From a bacterium (GTDB lineage: Bacteria > Planctomycetota > Planctomycetia > Pirellulales > Pirellulaceae): a stretch of 35,459 nucleotides of DNA. The notes under the pieces were generated by a model. That model saw only the letters and a list, made by a program, of their open reading frames with translations. It searched no databases and had not been told where the DNA came from. Location: positions 1 through 35,459 of the forward strand of contig WGNR01000013.1 in NCBI GenBank assembly GCA_016124445.1. The letters are read 5' to 3'. Every line of letters starts with the position of its first letter. The stretch's first letter is position 1. Below are positions 1-8,635 of the stretch, piece by piece. The position numbers and the translations under genes were made by a program.

Positions 1-112
1 AAAAGCCGGAGTGAAGGAACGGCGTTTCCGTGCCACGGTTTCGTCCTCGGTTACAAGACTCCAATTTCAAGCCTATTTTCACCGATCAATACGCGATTTT
101 CTATCTTAATCC

Positions 113-343
113 GTGGTCCTAAAATTGGGGTCCACTTCACTCCTGGCCCTGCAGATCGAGCAAACGATCCCGCTGAGCCAAGTACTCGTCACCCTCGGTG
201 CCATTGACCAGGAGACGCTCGAATCTGAACTGCGGGAATTCCACCGAATTGCCACGGAGAACTGCATCCCTGATGGCGAGGCCAACTTTCCGGGGGTCGA
301 CGCGATTGAAATGGCATTCGCCGAATATGAGCTTCTCTCGTAG
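113..343 (+). CDS. Small hypothetical protein, possibly an N-terminally truncated remnant
   Basis: A 76-residue frame begins at GTG, directly after an in-frame TAA at 107-109. From about residue 10 on, the codons are GC-rich at third positions like the neighbouring genes, and the peptide reads like real protein, with the segment IPLSQVLVTLGAIDQETLES. That segment faintly resembles the start of MshEN/T2SSE_N-type helical modules (lvelGliteeqLe); this is an impression, not an assignment. The first nine residues look less protein-like and no ribosome binding site is obvious. The gene may therefore be a decayed or frameshifted tail of something starting left of the window. It lies 200 bases upstream of cheA on the same strand. 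I do not recognise a function. Confidence 0.35.
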   Translation: MVLKLGSTSLLALQIEQTIPLSQVLVTLGAIDQETLESELREFHRIATENCIPDGEANFPGVDAIEMAFAEYELLS

Positions 344-543
344 TTCCTAGTACTTGCGGATGGCATCCAAAATCTAAAAAGTTTCTGGCCTAAAACGCTC
401 CTCTGTTGCAATCGTTTCATTCGATACAGCCTACATGCGTTAAGCCGAATTTCTGTCGCGGCACGCGAGACCTCTTCTCGCAGGTAGATCTCTGCAACCT
501 AAACCTATGCAAACCATGAAACGAACGTGGGAGAAAGTTCAAT

Positions 544-3222
544 ATGCCGTTCGACGATCCAGCACTGCTTGCCGAATTTGTTACCGAATCTAGAGAACAT
601 CTCGCCGACATTGAAGGCGAACTTCTTCAGATCGAGGCCAACGGAGCCAACATCGACGTTGACCTCGTGAATCAAGTCTTCCGAGCCATCCATTCGATCA
701 AAGGCGCTGCCGGGTTTATGGGCCTGACTCGAGTCAACGAGTTGGCCCATGCGTTGGAAAACGTTCTGGGGAAGATGCGAAACAAGGAGATCACCCCAGA
801 TTCGCCCATCGTCGACGTCATGCTGAAGGCCGCCGACGAACTTTCGGGCCTGATCAATAACATTGAATCCTCCAACGATGTCGACGTCTCCGGCCACGTC
901 GAGCTACTAAATCAGATCTTCCAGAATTGCAGTGCACATGTCCCGGCCGCCGAGGTCCCGGTGGAAGATAGTGCCGTCGACACGCCCGCCGCAGTGGCGG
1001 AGCAACCCGAACCAGAATCAAAACCGACCCCGGCGACGCCATCGGTTGCCAAGCAGCCGCCCACCGAGCCAACGGCTCCGGTAAAGCAAACTGCGGCTCC
1101 ACAGGTCGAATCGAGCATTCGCGTTCAAGTTGGCGTTCTCGATCGCTTGATGAACCTGGCAGGCGAACTGGTTCTCGGCCGAAACCAACTATTGCAATCG
1201 GTGAACTCCACCGACGGCAATAGCCTTCAGGCTGTTTCGGCTCGGCTGGATCAGGTTACCAGTGAGTTGCAGGAAGCAATCATGCAGACCCGAATGCAGC
1301 CGATCGGAAACGTCTTCAACAAGTTCCCGCGCGTCGTTCGAGATCTTTCCGCAAAGCTCGAAAAGCAGTGCCATGTCGTCATGGAAGGTGGCGAGGTCGA
1401 AGTCGACAAAACAATCATCGAAGCGATCGGCGATCCGTTGACGCACATGGTTCGCAACTCGGTTGACCACGGCATCGAAATGCCGGAACGCCGCATGGAA
1501 GCAAACAAGAATCCAACCGGCACGATCACCCTAAAGGCGTACCACAAAGCAGGCAAAGTCCGAATCGACATCTGCGACGACGGCGGCGGAATCGATACCC
1601 AACGCTTGAAGGCAAAGGCGGTCGACAAGGGCATCATCACCAAGGAACGTGCCGCACAAATGTCGGAACGTGATGCGGTCTGGCTCGTGTTTCACCCAGG
1701 CTTCTCGACCGCGGAAAAGGTCAGCGACCTGAGCGGACGCGGCGTGGGCATGGATGTTGTCCGAACCAACATCGAGAAAATCGGCGGCTCGGTCGATATC
1801 GAATCGACTCTTGGGACTGGAACGACCATTCAAATCACGCTACCTCTGACGCTGGCGATTATCCCTTCGATGCTCATTCGCAGCGGTGGCAGAAGATTCG
1901 CGGTGCCGCAGGTCAATATCGTCGAGCTGGTCCGAGTTCGAGGAAGCGAAACGGCCCAGCGTATCAGCAATGTCAAAGGGGCCCGGGTACTTCGGCTACG
2001 CGGCACCTTGCTTCCTCTGGTCGAACTCAACCGAGCCTTGAATTTCGCCGGCGCAAACGATAAAGAAGACGCTCCGGACGGGCCTCGACAGATTGTCGTT
2101 GTCGAAAGCGGTCAGTTCCGTTATGGCTTGATCGTCGACGAAATTGACGACTCCGAGGAAATCGTCGTCAAGCCGCTGGGTCGGCACTTGAAATCATGTG
2201 TTTGCCTGGCGGGCGCAACGATTCTGGGCGATGGCCACGTGGCACCGATTCTGGATGTCTCCGGAATCGCCGCCAAGACCGATTTGCGAACGCACGACCA
2301 AGAAACCGTTCAGGATCACTCGAATGAAGATCCTCTCCGCTCCGGCGAACGGCATTCCCTCTTGATGTTCACCAACGGACCGGAAGAACACTTCGCCGTT
2401 CCAATGACCTTGATTTCGCGAATCGAACGAATCCGTATCGATCAGATCGATACCGTTGGAGGCCAGGAACTGCTGCAGTACCGTGGGACTTCGCTGCCGC
2501 TGTTGGCGATCGATCGGTTGATCGAAGCGAAGTCTCGTGCCGAGACCGAGAATGTCCATGTTGTTGTGTTCCAGATCCAAGGTCGCGAGGTTGGCCTGAT
2601 CGCCGCTCATTTGAACGACATTCGCGAAGTCGCCGTCGATATCGACGGTACAACGTTCCGCGAGCCAGGTGTAGCGGGTTCAATTGTCCTGGATGAGAAG
2701 ACCATTCGGATGCTCGATTTGTACGAGCTGACTTGCAAAGCCCATCCCAACTGGTTTGCGGAAAAGAAAATCGAGCAAGCCAACGCTCCCTCCAGTTGCA
2801 CGATCCTGCTTGCCGAGGACTCTGGTTTCTTTCGCAAGAAGGCGAAGGATTATCTCATGGGAGAAGGCTTCAGCGTCGTCGATTGCGAAGACGGCCAATA
2901 TGCGTGGGATCATTTATCGGGACCTGATCATGGTATCGACCTCGTCATCACCGATATCGAAATGCCGCGCATGAACGGATTCGAACTCACCTCTCGAATC
3001 AAGACCGACCCGGAACTCAGCAACCTCCCGGTGGTCGCATTGACCTCGTTGGCCAGCGACGAAGACCAGCGGCGTGGAGCTGAGGTGGGTGTCGACGACT
3101 ATCAAATCAAAATGGATCGCGAACGAGTCTTATCAGCCGTCTGGCGACTCTTAAATAAGTACGGCAAGACGAATAAGAAGACGTCGCCAAGTACCGCCAA
3201 ACCGGAAGGATGTTTCTCATGA
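544..3222 (+). CDS. cheA: Chemotaxis histidine kinase CheA, hybrid form with two CheW-like domains and a receiver
   Basis: CheA autophosphorylates on its HPt histidine and passes phosphate to CheY/CheB-type regulators, in complex with CheW and chemoreceptors at the membrane. The 892 residues show in order: an HPt domain (1-125) with H50 in RAIHSIKGAA; a Pro/Ala-rich linker (133-188) in place of a recognisable P2 domain; the dimerisation helices (about 192-260); the HATPase with N box HMVRNSVDHG (301-310), DDGGGI (345-350) and GRGVGMDVV (398-406); a first CheW-like domain (about 440-575); a second (about 603-735); and a receiver (752-872) with D759, phospho-acceptor D804 and K856. At 892 residues it is longer than classical CheA (about 650) because of the extra CheW-like domain and receiver. 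A GGGAG-type ribosome site lies about 10 bases before the ATG. It heads the operon, and cheW starts inside its stop codon. Confidence 0.97.
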   Translation: MPFDDPALLAEFVTESREHLADIEGELLQIEANGANIDVDLVNQVFRAIHSIKGAAGFMGLTRVNELAHALENVLGKMRNKEITPDSPIVDVMLKAADELSGLINNIESSNDVDVSGHVELLNQIFQNCSAHVPAAEVPVEDSAVDTPAAVAEQPEPESKPTPATPSVAKQPPTEPTAPVKQTAAPQVESSIRVQVGVLDRLMNLAGELVLGRNQLLQSVNSTDGNSLQAVSARLDQVTSELQEAIMQTRMQPIGNVFNKFPRVVRDLSAKLEKQCHVVMEGGEVEVDKTIIEAIGDPLTHMVRNSVDHGIEMPERRMEANKNPTGTITLKAYHKAGKVRIDICDDGGGIDTQRLKAKAVDKGIITKERAAQMSERDAVWLVFHPGFSTAEKVSDLSGRGVGMDVVRTNIEKIGGSVDIESTLGTGTTIQITLPLTLAIIPSMLIRSGGRRFAVPQVNIVELVRVRGSETAQRISNVKGARVLRLRGTLLPLVELNRALNFAGANDKEDAPDGPRQIVVVESGQFRYGLIVDEIDDSEEIVVKPLGRHLKSCVCLAGATILGDGHVAPILDVSGIAAKTDLRTHDQETVQDHSNEDPLRSGERHSLLMFTNGPEEHFAVPMTLISRIERIRIDQIDTVGGQELLQYRGTSLPLLAIDRLIEAKSRAETENVHVVVFQIQGREVGLIAAHLNDIREVAVDIDGTTFREPGVAGSIVLDEKTIRMLDLYELTCKAHPNWFAEKKIEQANAPSSCTILLAEDSGFFRKKAKDYLMGEGFSVVDCEDGQYAWDHLSGPDHGIDLVITDIEMPRMNGFELTSRIKTDPELSNLPVVALTSLASDEDQRRGAEVGVDDYQIKMDRERVLSAVWRLLNKYGKTNKKTSPSTAKPEGCFS

Positions 3223-3677
3223 GTGCATCAGGCACAATCACGAAATCAACTGGCACCGACCTGCAACTAGCGACGTTCTACGTCGGCGAACTATTGCTCT
3301 CTCTGCCGATCGAGTTTGTTCAAGAGATCAATCGCAACCTGGAACTGACCGAAGTGCCACATGCCCCAGAGCATGTTCGCGGAGTGATTAACCTGCGTGG
3401 TGACGTCGCCACGGTGATTGATCTCCGACGAATCCTTGGATTCGATCCGGCAGTTGTCAGTTCTCATAGCCGGAATCTGATTGTCCGCGCCGGTGACGAA
3501 TCGATCGGCCTTTGGGTCGACCGAATTGCCGATATCATCTCGATTTCCAGTGATTCGATCTCGCCTTCGCCTGCCAACGTATCAGGTGCCGATGGACGCT
3601 TCTTCAAAGGCGTATATCGCACGGAATCCGAAATCGTCGTCATTTTGGATGTCGACGAAGTCCTTTCGGTCGAATAA
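3219..3677 (+). CDS. cheW: Chemotaxis coupling protein CheW
   Basis: CheW bridges chemoreceptors and the regulatory domain of CheA. The protein is essentially a single CheW domain of about 150 residues, with the family hallmarks LATFYVGELLLSLPIEFVQEI, a central HVRGVINLRGDVATVIDLR segment and a VDRIADII stretch near the end. The start at 3219 is chosen because GGAAGGA (3204-3210) sits eight bases upstream and the ATG overlaps the cheA stop as ATGA, a typical translational coupling junction. An in-frame ATG at 3210 would overlap the ribosome site itself. Together with the duplicated CheW-like domains inside CheA, this gives three CheW-like modules encoded in the operon. Confidence 0.93.
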   Translation: MSASGTITKSTGTDLQLATFYVGELLLSLPIEFVQEINRNLELTEVPHAPEHVRGVINLRGDVATVIDLRRILGFDPAVVSSHSRNLIVRAGDESIGLWVDRIADIISISSDSISPSPANVSGADGRFFKGVYRTESEIVVILDVDEVLSVE

Positions 3678-3686
3678 CTAACTCGC

Positions 3687-3751
3687 GGGATCATGCCTGG
3701 TACTCGATCCCCTGCGGCGATACCGTGCTCGGTGCCATCATGGTTGGCACC
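3687..3751 (+). repeat. Two inverted repeats in the cheW-cheB gap
   Basis: The 89-base gap between cheW and cheB carries GGGATC (3687-3692) paired with GATCCC (3706-3711), then GGTGCCA (3731-3737) paired with TGGCACC (3745-3751) around a seven-base loop. The second hairpin ends 15 bases before the GTG proposed for cheB. Neither is followed by a T-run, so they are not intrinsic terminators. They could affect mRNA processing or cheB translation, but that is inference. Confidence 0.4.
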
Positions 3752-3766
3752 GATTGAAATCATAAC

Positions 3767-4885
3767 GTGCCAGGAAGTCTGGATGATCCGAAAGCAAGTT
3801 CGATGCGCGTAGTAATTGTGGATGATTCAACCATATTCCGGAAAGTAGTCCGGGATACCTTGGCACAATGCCAGGGCGTTGAAGTCGTCGCAGTCGCATC
3901 CGACGGAAAAAGCGCCTTGAAGGCGATCGAACATTTCAAGCCTGATCTGATAACGCTCGATCACGAGATGCCGGTTATGAATGGAATCGAAGTCCTGCGA
4001 ACACTAAAAGGACAACAGGATCGGCCGGAAGTCATCATGCTGAGCGCAATGACGGACATGGGCGCCCTGACAACAACGCAGGCCTTGCGACTTGGTGCGT
4101 TTGACTTTGTGCTTAAGCCTGAGCAGTCCAGCATGGAAGCAAGCTGTGTCCAACTACGACGAGACCTTCTTCCTAAGGTGAGGGTCCTGCAGGAACGCCT
4201 GCGAAAGAAGGCCGACGGCCAAGCTACGGACCAATCAGAATCAAAAATCTTCGAGTCGACACCGCAGACGCATCGGTGTATCGAACCATACGAAGCTAAG
4301 GTGGTCGGTATCGGCGTTTCGACAGGCGGCCCCGCGGCTTTGTCGGAGCTTCTGCCGAAACTTCCGGCGGACCTTGCGGTTCCGATCTTGATCGTACAGC
4401 ATATGCCTGCCATGTTTACCCATTCGCTCGCCAGCGACTTGGATCGGATATGCAAGATCAAGGTCTGTGAAGCCAAAGATGGCCAGGATATCCTGCCCGG
4501 TACGGCGTATATCGCCCCGGGCGGAAAGCAAATGAAAGTGGTCAATCAGAACGACCAGAAACGCATCTCCGTTACTGACGACCAACCGGAACGAAACTGC
4601 AAACCGTCTGTCGATTATTTGTTTCGGTCCATGGCAAGTGTTTACGGACGAGAAGTATTGGCTCTGGTGATGACCGGGATGGGAGATGACGGCACGCTTG
4701 GCTGCCGCTATTTGAAACGAAATGGATGCATGACCGTGGCTCAGTCGGAAGAAAGCTGCATTGTGTTTGGAATGCCGCGGCAGATCATTGCTGCCGGGCT
4801 CGCGGATCGAGTCATACCTCTGAATCGATTGCACGAAATCATCGAGAGTGCCGGGAACAGGAAGGGAGTCACGCGATGCCGCTAA
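3767..4885 (+). CDS. cheB: Chemotaxis response regulator protein-glutamate methylesterase CheB
   Basis: CheB removes methyl groups from (and deamidates) receptor glutamates, and is activated by phosphotransfer from CheA. The receiver domain (13-135) has the acidic pair D19/D20, phospho-acceptor D65 (ITLDHEMP) and K117. After a linker (about 145-175) comes the methylesterase domain, with the catalytic triad S185 (GVSTGGP), H212 (QHMP) and D308 (TGMGDDG). The start is uncertain: GTG at 3767 adds 12 residues before the receiver, while ATG at 3803 gives MRVVIVDDS, a standard CheB beginning; neither has a strong ribosome site. Its end overlaps cheR by ten bases, supporting co-translation of the two receptor-modifying enzymes. 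Confidence 0.95.
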   Translation: MPGSLDDPKASSMRVVIVDDSTIFRKVVRDTLAQCQGVEVVAVASDGKSALKAIEHFKPDLITLDHEMPVMNGIEVLRTLKGQQDRPEVIMLSAMTDMGALTTTQALRLGAFDFVLKPEQSSMEASCVQLRRDLLPKVRVLQERLRKKADGQATDQSESKIFESTPQTHRCIEPYEAKVVGIGVSTGGPAALSELLPKLPADLAVPILIVQHMPAMFTHSLASDLDRICKIKVCEAKDGQDILPGTAYIAPGGKQMKVVNQNDQKRISVTDDQPERNCKPSVDYLFRSMASVYGREVLALVMTGMGDDGTLGCRYLKRNGCMTVAQSEESCIVFGMPRQIIAAGLADRVIPLNRLHEIIESAGNRKGVTRCR

Positions 4886-5727
4886 CGCCTGCAGACATCG
4901 ATGCCGTGTGCGACTTGGTGAACGATTTGTGCGGTATTTGCCTCGATGCCAGCAAGTCGTATTTGATTGAAAGCCGTCTGAGTCAAATCGTTCAGAAACA
5001 TGGCTTTTCCAGCTATTCGGATATGGTGCGTCAGGTTCGGCTCAGCACCAACTCTATGGTGCGGACGCAGATTATCGATGCCATCACGACGAACGAAACG
5101 CTCTTCTTTCGCGATAACTACATGTTCGAGGCACTGAGGCATAAGGCATTGCCCGAGCTGATCGACAGCAAGGCAAACACGGCCTTTCCCCAGCGACTAC
5201 GAATCTGGTCGGCTGCTTGCAGTACCGGTCAGGAACCCTATAGCCTGGCAATGACATTGGCAGAGTTGATTCCCGACGTCAACGACTGGGACATTCAGAT
5301 TCTGGGTACTGACATTTCTGATGCGGTCGTGGCTCGGGCCAGTCGCGGTTGGTATGCTCCGCATGAAATCGAACGGGGCCTTTCCCCGGAAAGACTCCAT
5401 CGATTCTTCGAGCCATACGACAACGGCTGGAAAGTTCGCGACGAGCTTCGGGCCTTGTGCTCCTTTCGCAAACTGAACTTGCTGGAGCCGCTTGCGATGC
5501 CGGGCAAATTTGACATGGTCTTTTGCCGCAACGTGGCGATCTACTTTTCACGCGATGTGCAGCGTGATCTCTTCCATCGGATCGCCCAAACCATGACCAC
5601 CGACGCCTACCTGTTTGTTGGTGCTCAAGAGTTTTTGGCAGACCATGGTCCAAACTTCGCACCACACCAACATTGCCGCGGGACCTTCTATCGACCCAAT
5701 CTCATCAACATGCCGGCCTATGTTTAA
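4876..5727 (+). CDS. cheR: Chemotaxis protein-glutamate O-methyltransferase CheR
   Basis: CheR methylates receptor glutamates with S-adenosylmethionine, opposing CheB. The 283-residue protein has the helical N-terminal domain, the ETLFFRD motif, the SAM-binding loop IWSAACSTGQEPYS, the acidic GTDIS segment, and FCRNVAIYF near the active site. The start at 4876 is preferred over an in-frame upstream ATG at 4726 because a GGAAGGGA ribosome site lies just upstream, the protein then starts at the family's normal N-terminus, and the extra 50 upstream residues are a shadow of cheB. It overlaps the cheB stop by ten bases. FCRNVAIYF differs slightly from the commoner FCRNVLIYF; this is a conservative change. 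Confidence 0.95.
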   Translation: MPLTPADIDAVCDLVNDLCGICLDASKSYLIESRLSQIVQKHGFSSYSDMVRQVRLSTNSMVRTQIIDAITTNETLFFRDNYMFEALRHKALPELIDSKANTAFPQRLRIWSAACSTGQEPYSLAMTLAELIPDVNDWDIQILGTDISDAVVARASRGWYAPHEIERGLSPERLHRFFEPYDNGWKVRDELRALCSFRKLNLLEPLAMPGKFDMVFCRNVAIYFSRDVQRDLFHRIAQTMTTDAYLFVGAQEFLADHGPNFAPHQHCRGTFYRPNLINMPAYV

Positions 5728-5768
5728 ACACGCCGAACTGCTGGATGCGGGCATTCGGGCGAGATAGG

Positions 5769-6104
5769 ATGATCGACATGGACGTAACCAATCTCTTTCA
5801 AGACATCCCAAACGACTTACCCGAAGAGCTGTTTCAAACGCTGGCCTCCGAAGGCGACGTGCGAATCGAGCGGATCGTTTCCCAGGGGCATCGTTCTCCC
5901 TGCGACTTCTGGTACGATCAGCCGCAACACGAATTTGTACTACTGGTCGAAGGCGAAGCAGTCCTTCAGTTTGAAGGAGAAGACGAGCCGAAGTATCTTA
6001 TGCCTGGCGACTTCGTCACTATTCCGGCCCATCAGAAACATCGCGTCGAATCGACTTGCACCAAGGGAAATACGATCTGGCTGGCGATTCATTACGGATC
6101 ATAG
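5769..6104 (+). CDS. Small cupin-domain protein
   Basis: A single-domain cupin of about 110 residues. The two conserved barrel motifs are visible: a metal-binding-like stretch around FWYDQPQHEFVLLVEGEAVL and the second motif in MPGDFVTIPAHQKHRV. Such cupins bind a metal and may act as sensors or small enzymes; the substrate cannot be read from the sequence. Two starts compete: ATG at 5769, and ATG at 5778, which has TAGGA eight bases upstream. The gene follows cheR by about 40 bases on the same strand and may be read through from the chemotaxis operon, but nothing ties it functionally to chemotaxis. Its stop overlaps the convergent aldo/keto reductase gene by six bases. Confidence 0.8.
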   Translation: MIDMDVTNLFQDIPNDLPEELFQTLASEGDVRIERIVSQGHRSPCDFWYDQPQHEFVLLVEGEAVLQFEGEDEPKYLMPGDFVTIPAHQKHRVESTCTKGNTIWLAIHYGS

Positions 6105-6986
6105 AGCAGCGACGCGTTGCCGAATTTCCTGCACCAGTTCTTCTGGCAAAGCACCCTTGGCTGCGGCGGCGATGTTTTCTCGCAAGTGGTCTTCGTTGCA
6201 GGTTCCCACAATGGCCGTATCGCAATGTGGATGAGAAAGGGTGTATCGCAAAATCAATTCGGCCCGCGTCATCCCATCGGTCAGAAGGTCTTCCAAGTTG
6301 GCCGCATTCCAAACATCATTCAGGGCAGGCCGCTGAATCTCGGCATCAGGACCGCCATGGGCGATGCCTCCGCGAATGATGATGCCTGCCCCTGCTTCGG
6401 CCGCTTCGGTAATGATGTCATGATGAACTGGCGCCAGGCACGAATACGCAACCTGAAATGTCTCGAATACACCCAGGGCCAACAGATCTGGCAGGTCAGG
6501 TAGCTTGGTTGAAATCCCGATGTGCCGGACAATGCCTTCCTCACGAAAACGGATGAGCTGGTCGATCAGACCGGCTTGCTGGAGCGACTCCGCATCTCCG
6601 CCATGAAATTGAAGCAGGTCGACATAATCGGTCTCCATCCTGGTCAGGCTCGTTTCCAGATTCCGCTGCACAACCTCCGGACGCCACGCATGTTTAATCT
6701 CGATATGATCGTCGTGCTGGATATAGGCACAGCCGCATTTGGTGGCCAGGTAGTATTCGCTCCGTCGCGAACTGATGGCCCGTCCGATACGTTCCTCGGC
6801 AACGCCGTAGTCGGGTGCGGTATCGAGAAAGTTGATTCCACAGTCGAGAACCAAGTTCAAGAATCGTTCAGACGCTTCGTCTTCAACGACACGAACACCC
6901 CAGGTGTTCGGTCCCCGCAGCCCCATCGTACCGTAGCCAAGTTGCGTAACTAAAAGCCCCGTTTTTCCGAGAGTTCGATAGATCAT
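6099..6986 (-). CDS. Aldo/keto reductase
   Basis: An NADPH-dependent oxidoreductase of the aldo/keto reductase (beta/alpha)8 superfamily, 295 residues. The catalytic tetrad is visible as D55 and Y60 (NFLDTAPDYG), K83 (LATKCG) and H128 (LLQFHGG). The opening, YRTLGKTGLLVTQLGYGTMG, is typical of family members with a broad substrate range. The physiological substrate is unknown. The ATG overlaps the stop of the upstream antiporter gene as ATGA, so the two are probably translated from one mRNA. The 3' end runs into the convergent cupin gene. Confidence 0.92.
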   Translation of the reverse strand: MIYRTLGKTGLLVTQLGYGTMGLRGPNTWGVRVVEDEASERFLNLVLDCGINFLDTAPDYGVAEERIGRAISSRRSEYYLATKCGCAYIQHDDHIEIKHAWRPEVVQRNLETSLTRMETDYVDLLQFHGGDAESLQQAGLIDQLIRFREEGIVRHIGISTKLPDLPDLLALGVFETFQVAYSCLAPVHHDIITEAAEAGAGIIIRGGIAHGGPDAEIQRPALNDVWNAANLEDLLTDGMTRAELILRYTLSHPHCDTAIVGTCNEDHLRENIAAAAKGALPEELVQEIRQRVAAL

Positions 6987-8491
6987 GATTCTGGTGCAGT
7001 AGAGGAAACTTGTTCGGATTCCGGCTTGTGAGGGGCAGCGAAGATCGCATTGACGCCCTCCCCTGCCCCGGTGCGCACGACCACGATGACATGATCGCCA
7101 ACGTGAATCTCGGTCTTACCACGCGGCGGGATGAATTGCTCGCTACGGGCAATCAATGCAATCGTCACGCCATCGGGCAGGTTCAACTGGCTCACCAGCT
7201 TGCCGGCGGCTGGCGACTGCTCTTCGATCGTGTAGTCGAGAATTTCTCCTTCGACATTGCGAAGCGAATTGATCTCCAACTGTACCGGCGCACTTGGAGG
7301 CATTGGTTGATCGAGTCCCAGTTTCTTCGCCGCCCAGGGTAACGACCAGCCCTGGACAAGAGCCGATAGCACGACGACAAAGAACACTACGTTAAACACC
7401 AGCGAGGCCTCGTCGATATCGAACAGCAACGGAAAGGTTGCCAGCGTGATGGGCACCGCCCCCTTCAGTCCGCCCCAAGTTGCGAGGGCCATCTCATTCC
7501 AGCGGAAACCAAACGGTGCCATGCAAACCGCCACGGCGATCGGCCGAGCGACCAGGATCAGCACGACGGCGATTCCCAAAGATTGCCAGCCGACGGCGAT
7601 CAGATTACTCGGGAAGCTAAGTAGCCCCAGCACCACGAACATGGTGATCTGCGCCAGCCAGGCTAGCGCATTATGAAACAGCATCGTCCCACGTTTAAAG
7701 ATGACTCGATTGTTTCCGATCACGATGCCTGCCACGTATACCGCCAGAAATCCACTTCCGCCCAGAAAGGATGCCAAGCCAAAAGTGACCAAGCACATCC
7801 CAGTCGCCAATATCGGATAGAGTCCAGCCGTGTCGAGATTCAAACGATTTGTCAACCACACCGCGACGTAACCAAACGCGATTCCGACCATCCCACCAAC
7901 AATCATCTGGGTGAAGAACATCAAGATCAGGCTGCCACCCCAGCCTACATCAGCCCCCGGTTTCAGCATCTCGATGCAGCCAATGGTCATGAAGATTGCC
8001 ATTGGATCGTTGGAGCCGCTTTCGATTTCCAATGTGGAACCGAGTTTCTCCGGCAGTGCGAATCCGCCTGATCGCAAGACCGAGAAAACAGCCGCGGCAT
8101 CGGTTGATCCGACAATGCTCCCCAGCAGCATGCCGTGCAGAATGGGGATATTCAAAATCCAACTGGCGGCCATTCCGGTGATAATCGAGGTGATCAGTAC
8201 GCCCACGGTTGCCAGAACCAGCGAAGGCTTCCATGCCGAGCGAATCGATTCAACGGTCGTTTCCAACCCACCGTCAAACAGAATAATCGCCAACGCCAAC
8301 GAACCGACAGCGTGCGCTAGTTCGTAGTCCTCAAATTCGATCCCTCCAAGGCCTTCAGAACCAGCCAGCATGCCAAGTCCCAAAAATAGGACCAGCATTG
8401 GGACGCCATAACGCGCAGAGATCTTACTGGTGATCACCCCCAAAAACAGGAGAATCCCGCCATAAAGAATTGCGTCGTCGATCCAAAACAT
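6983..8491 (-). CDS. Cation/proton antiporter, NhaP2 (CvrA)-like, with C-terminal RCK_C domain
   Basis: An inner-membrane monovalent cation/proton exchanger of the CPA family. About a dozen hydrophobic segments occupy residues 5-390. Family signatures are ILFDGGLETT in the fourth helix region, GSTDAAAVFSVL, and LEIESGSNDPMA, which carries the ion-translocating acidic residues. Residues about 405-490 form a soluble RCK_C/TrkA_C-type module (AAGKLVSQLNLPDGVTIALI to VGDHVIVVV), which in the family regulates transport by nucleotide or ion binding. At 502 residues it is shorter than E. coli NhaP2 (about 578). Potassium/proton exchange is the likeliest role by family; ion specificity cannot be read here. 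It overlaps the aldo/keto reductase gene by four bases. Confidence 0.9.
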   Translation of the reverse strand: MFWIDDAILYGGILLFLGVITSKISARYGVPMLVLFLGLGMLAGSEGLGGIEFEDYELAHAVGSLALAIILFDGGLETTVESIRSAWKPSLVLATVGVLITSIITGMAASWILNIPILHGMLLGSIVGSTDAAAVFSVLRSGGFALPEKLGSTLEIESGSNDPMAIFMTIGCIEMLKPGADVGWGGSLILMFFTQMIVGGMVGIAFGYVAVWLTNRLNLDTAGLYPILATGMCLVTFGLASFLGGSGFLAVYVAGIVIGNNRVIFKRGTMLFHNALAWLAQITMFVVLGLLSFPSNLIAVGWQSLGIAVVLILVARPIAVAVCMAPFGFRWNEMALATWGGLKGAVPITLATFPLLFDIDEASLVFNVVFFVVVLSALVQGWSLPWAAKKLGLDQPMPPSAPVQLEINSLRNVEGEILDYTIEEQSPAAGKLVSQLNLPDGVTIALIARSEQFIPPRGKTEIHVGDHVIVVVRTGAGEGVNAIFAAPHKPESEQVSSTAPES

Positions 8492-8593
8492 GAAAGCTCG
8501 TTCCGTGAAAGTTTCCTGGGAAGCGTTTCAACTTACCGGGTTTCCCTTCGTGATGGAACGGGCTTGCAATTGGTGACTCTGCTGATGGCAGTC

Positions 8594-8635
8594 GCCCCGT
8601 TTTTAGGGGCAACCGTTCGCTAAGAAGTTTAGCGA
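8594..8635 (-). terminator. Two adjacent hairpins at the end of the GH5 gene
   Basis: TCGCTAA/TTAGCGA (8617-8635, five-base loop) overlaps the GH5 stop codon, and GCCCC/GGGGC (8594-8610, seven-base loop) follows on the minus strand. No T-run follows the second stem, so a terminator or 3'-end stabiliser is plausible but not certain. The antiporter gene begins about 100 bases further downstream on the same strand. Confidence 0.4.

Noticed and set aside
4726..4875. In-frame upstream ATG extending cheR by 50 residues
   Set aside because: The extension lies wholly within cheB in another frame, while ATG 4876 has a strong GGAAGGGA site and the normal CheR N-terminus.
7911..8327. Long plus-strand frame inside the antiporter gene
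   Set aside because: It is a reverse-complement shadow of a well-supported membrane protein gene and has no coding features of its own.
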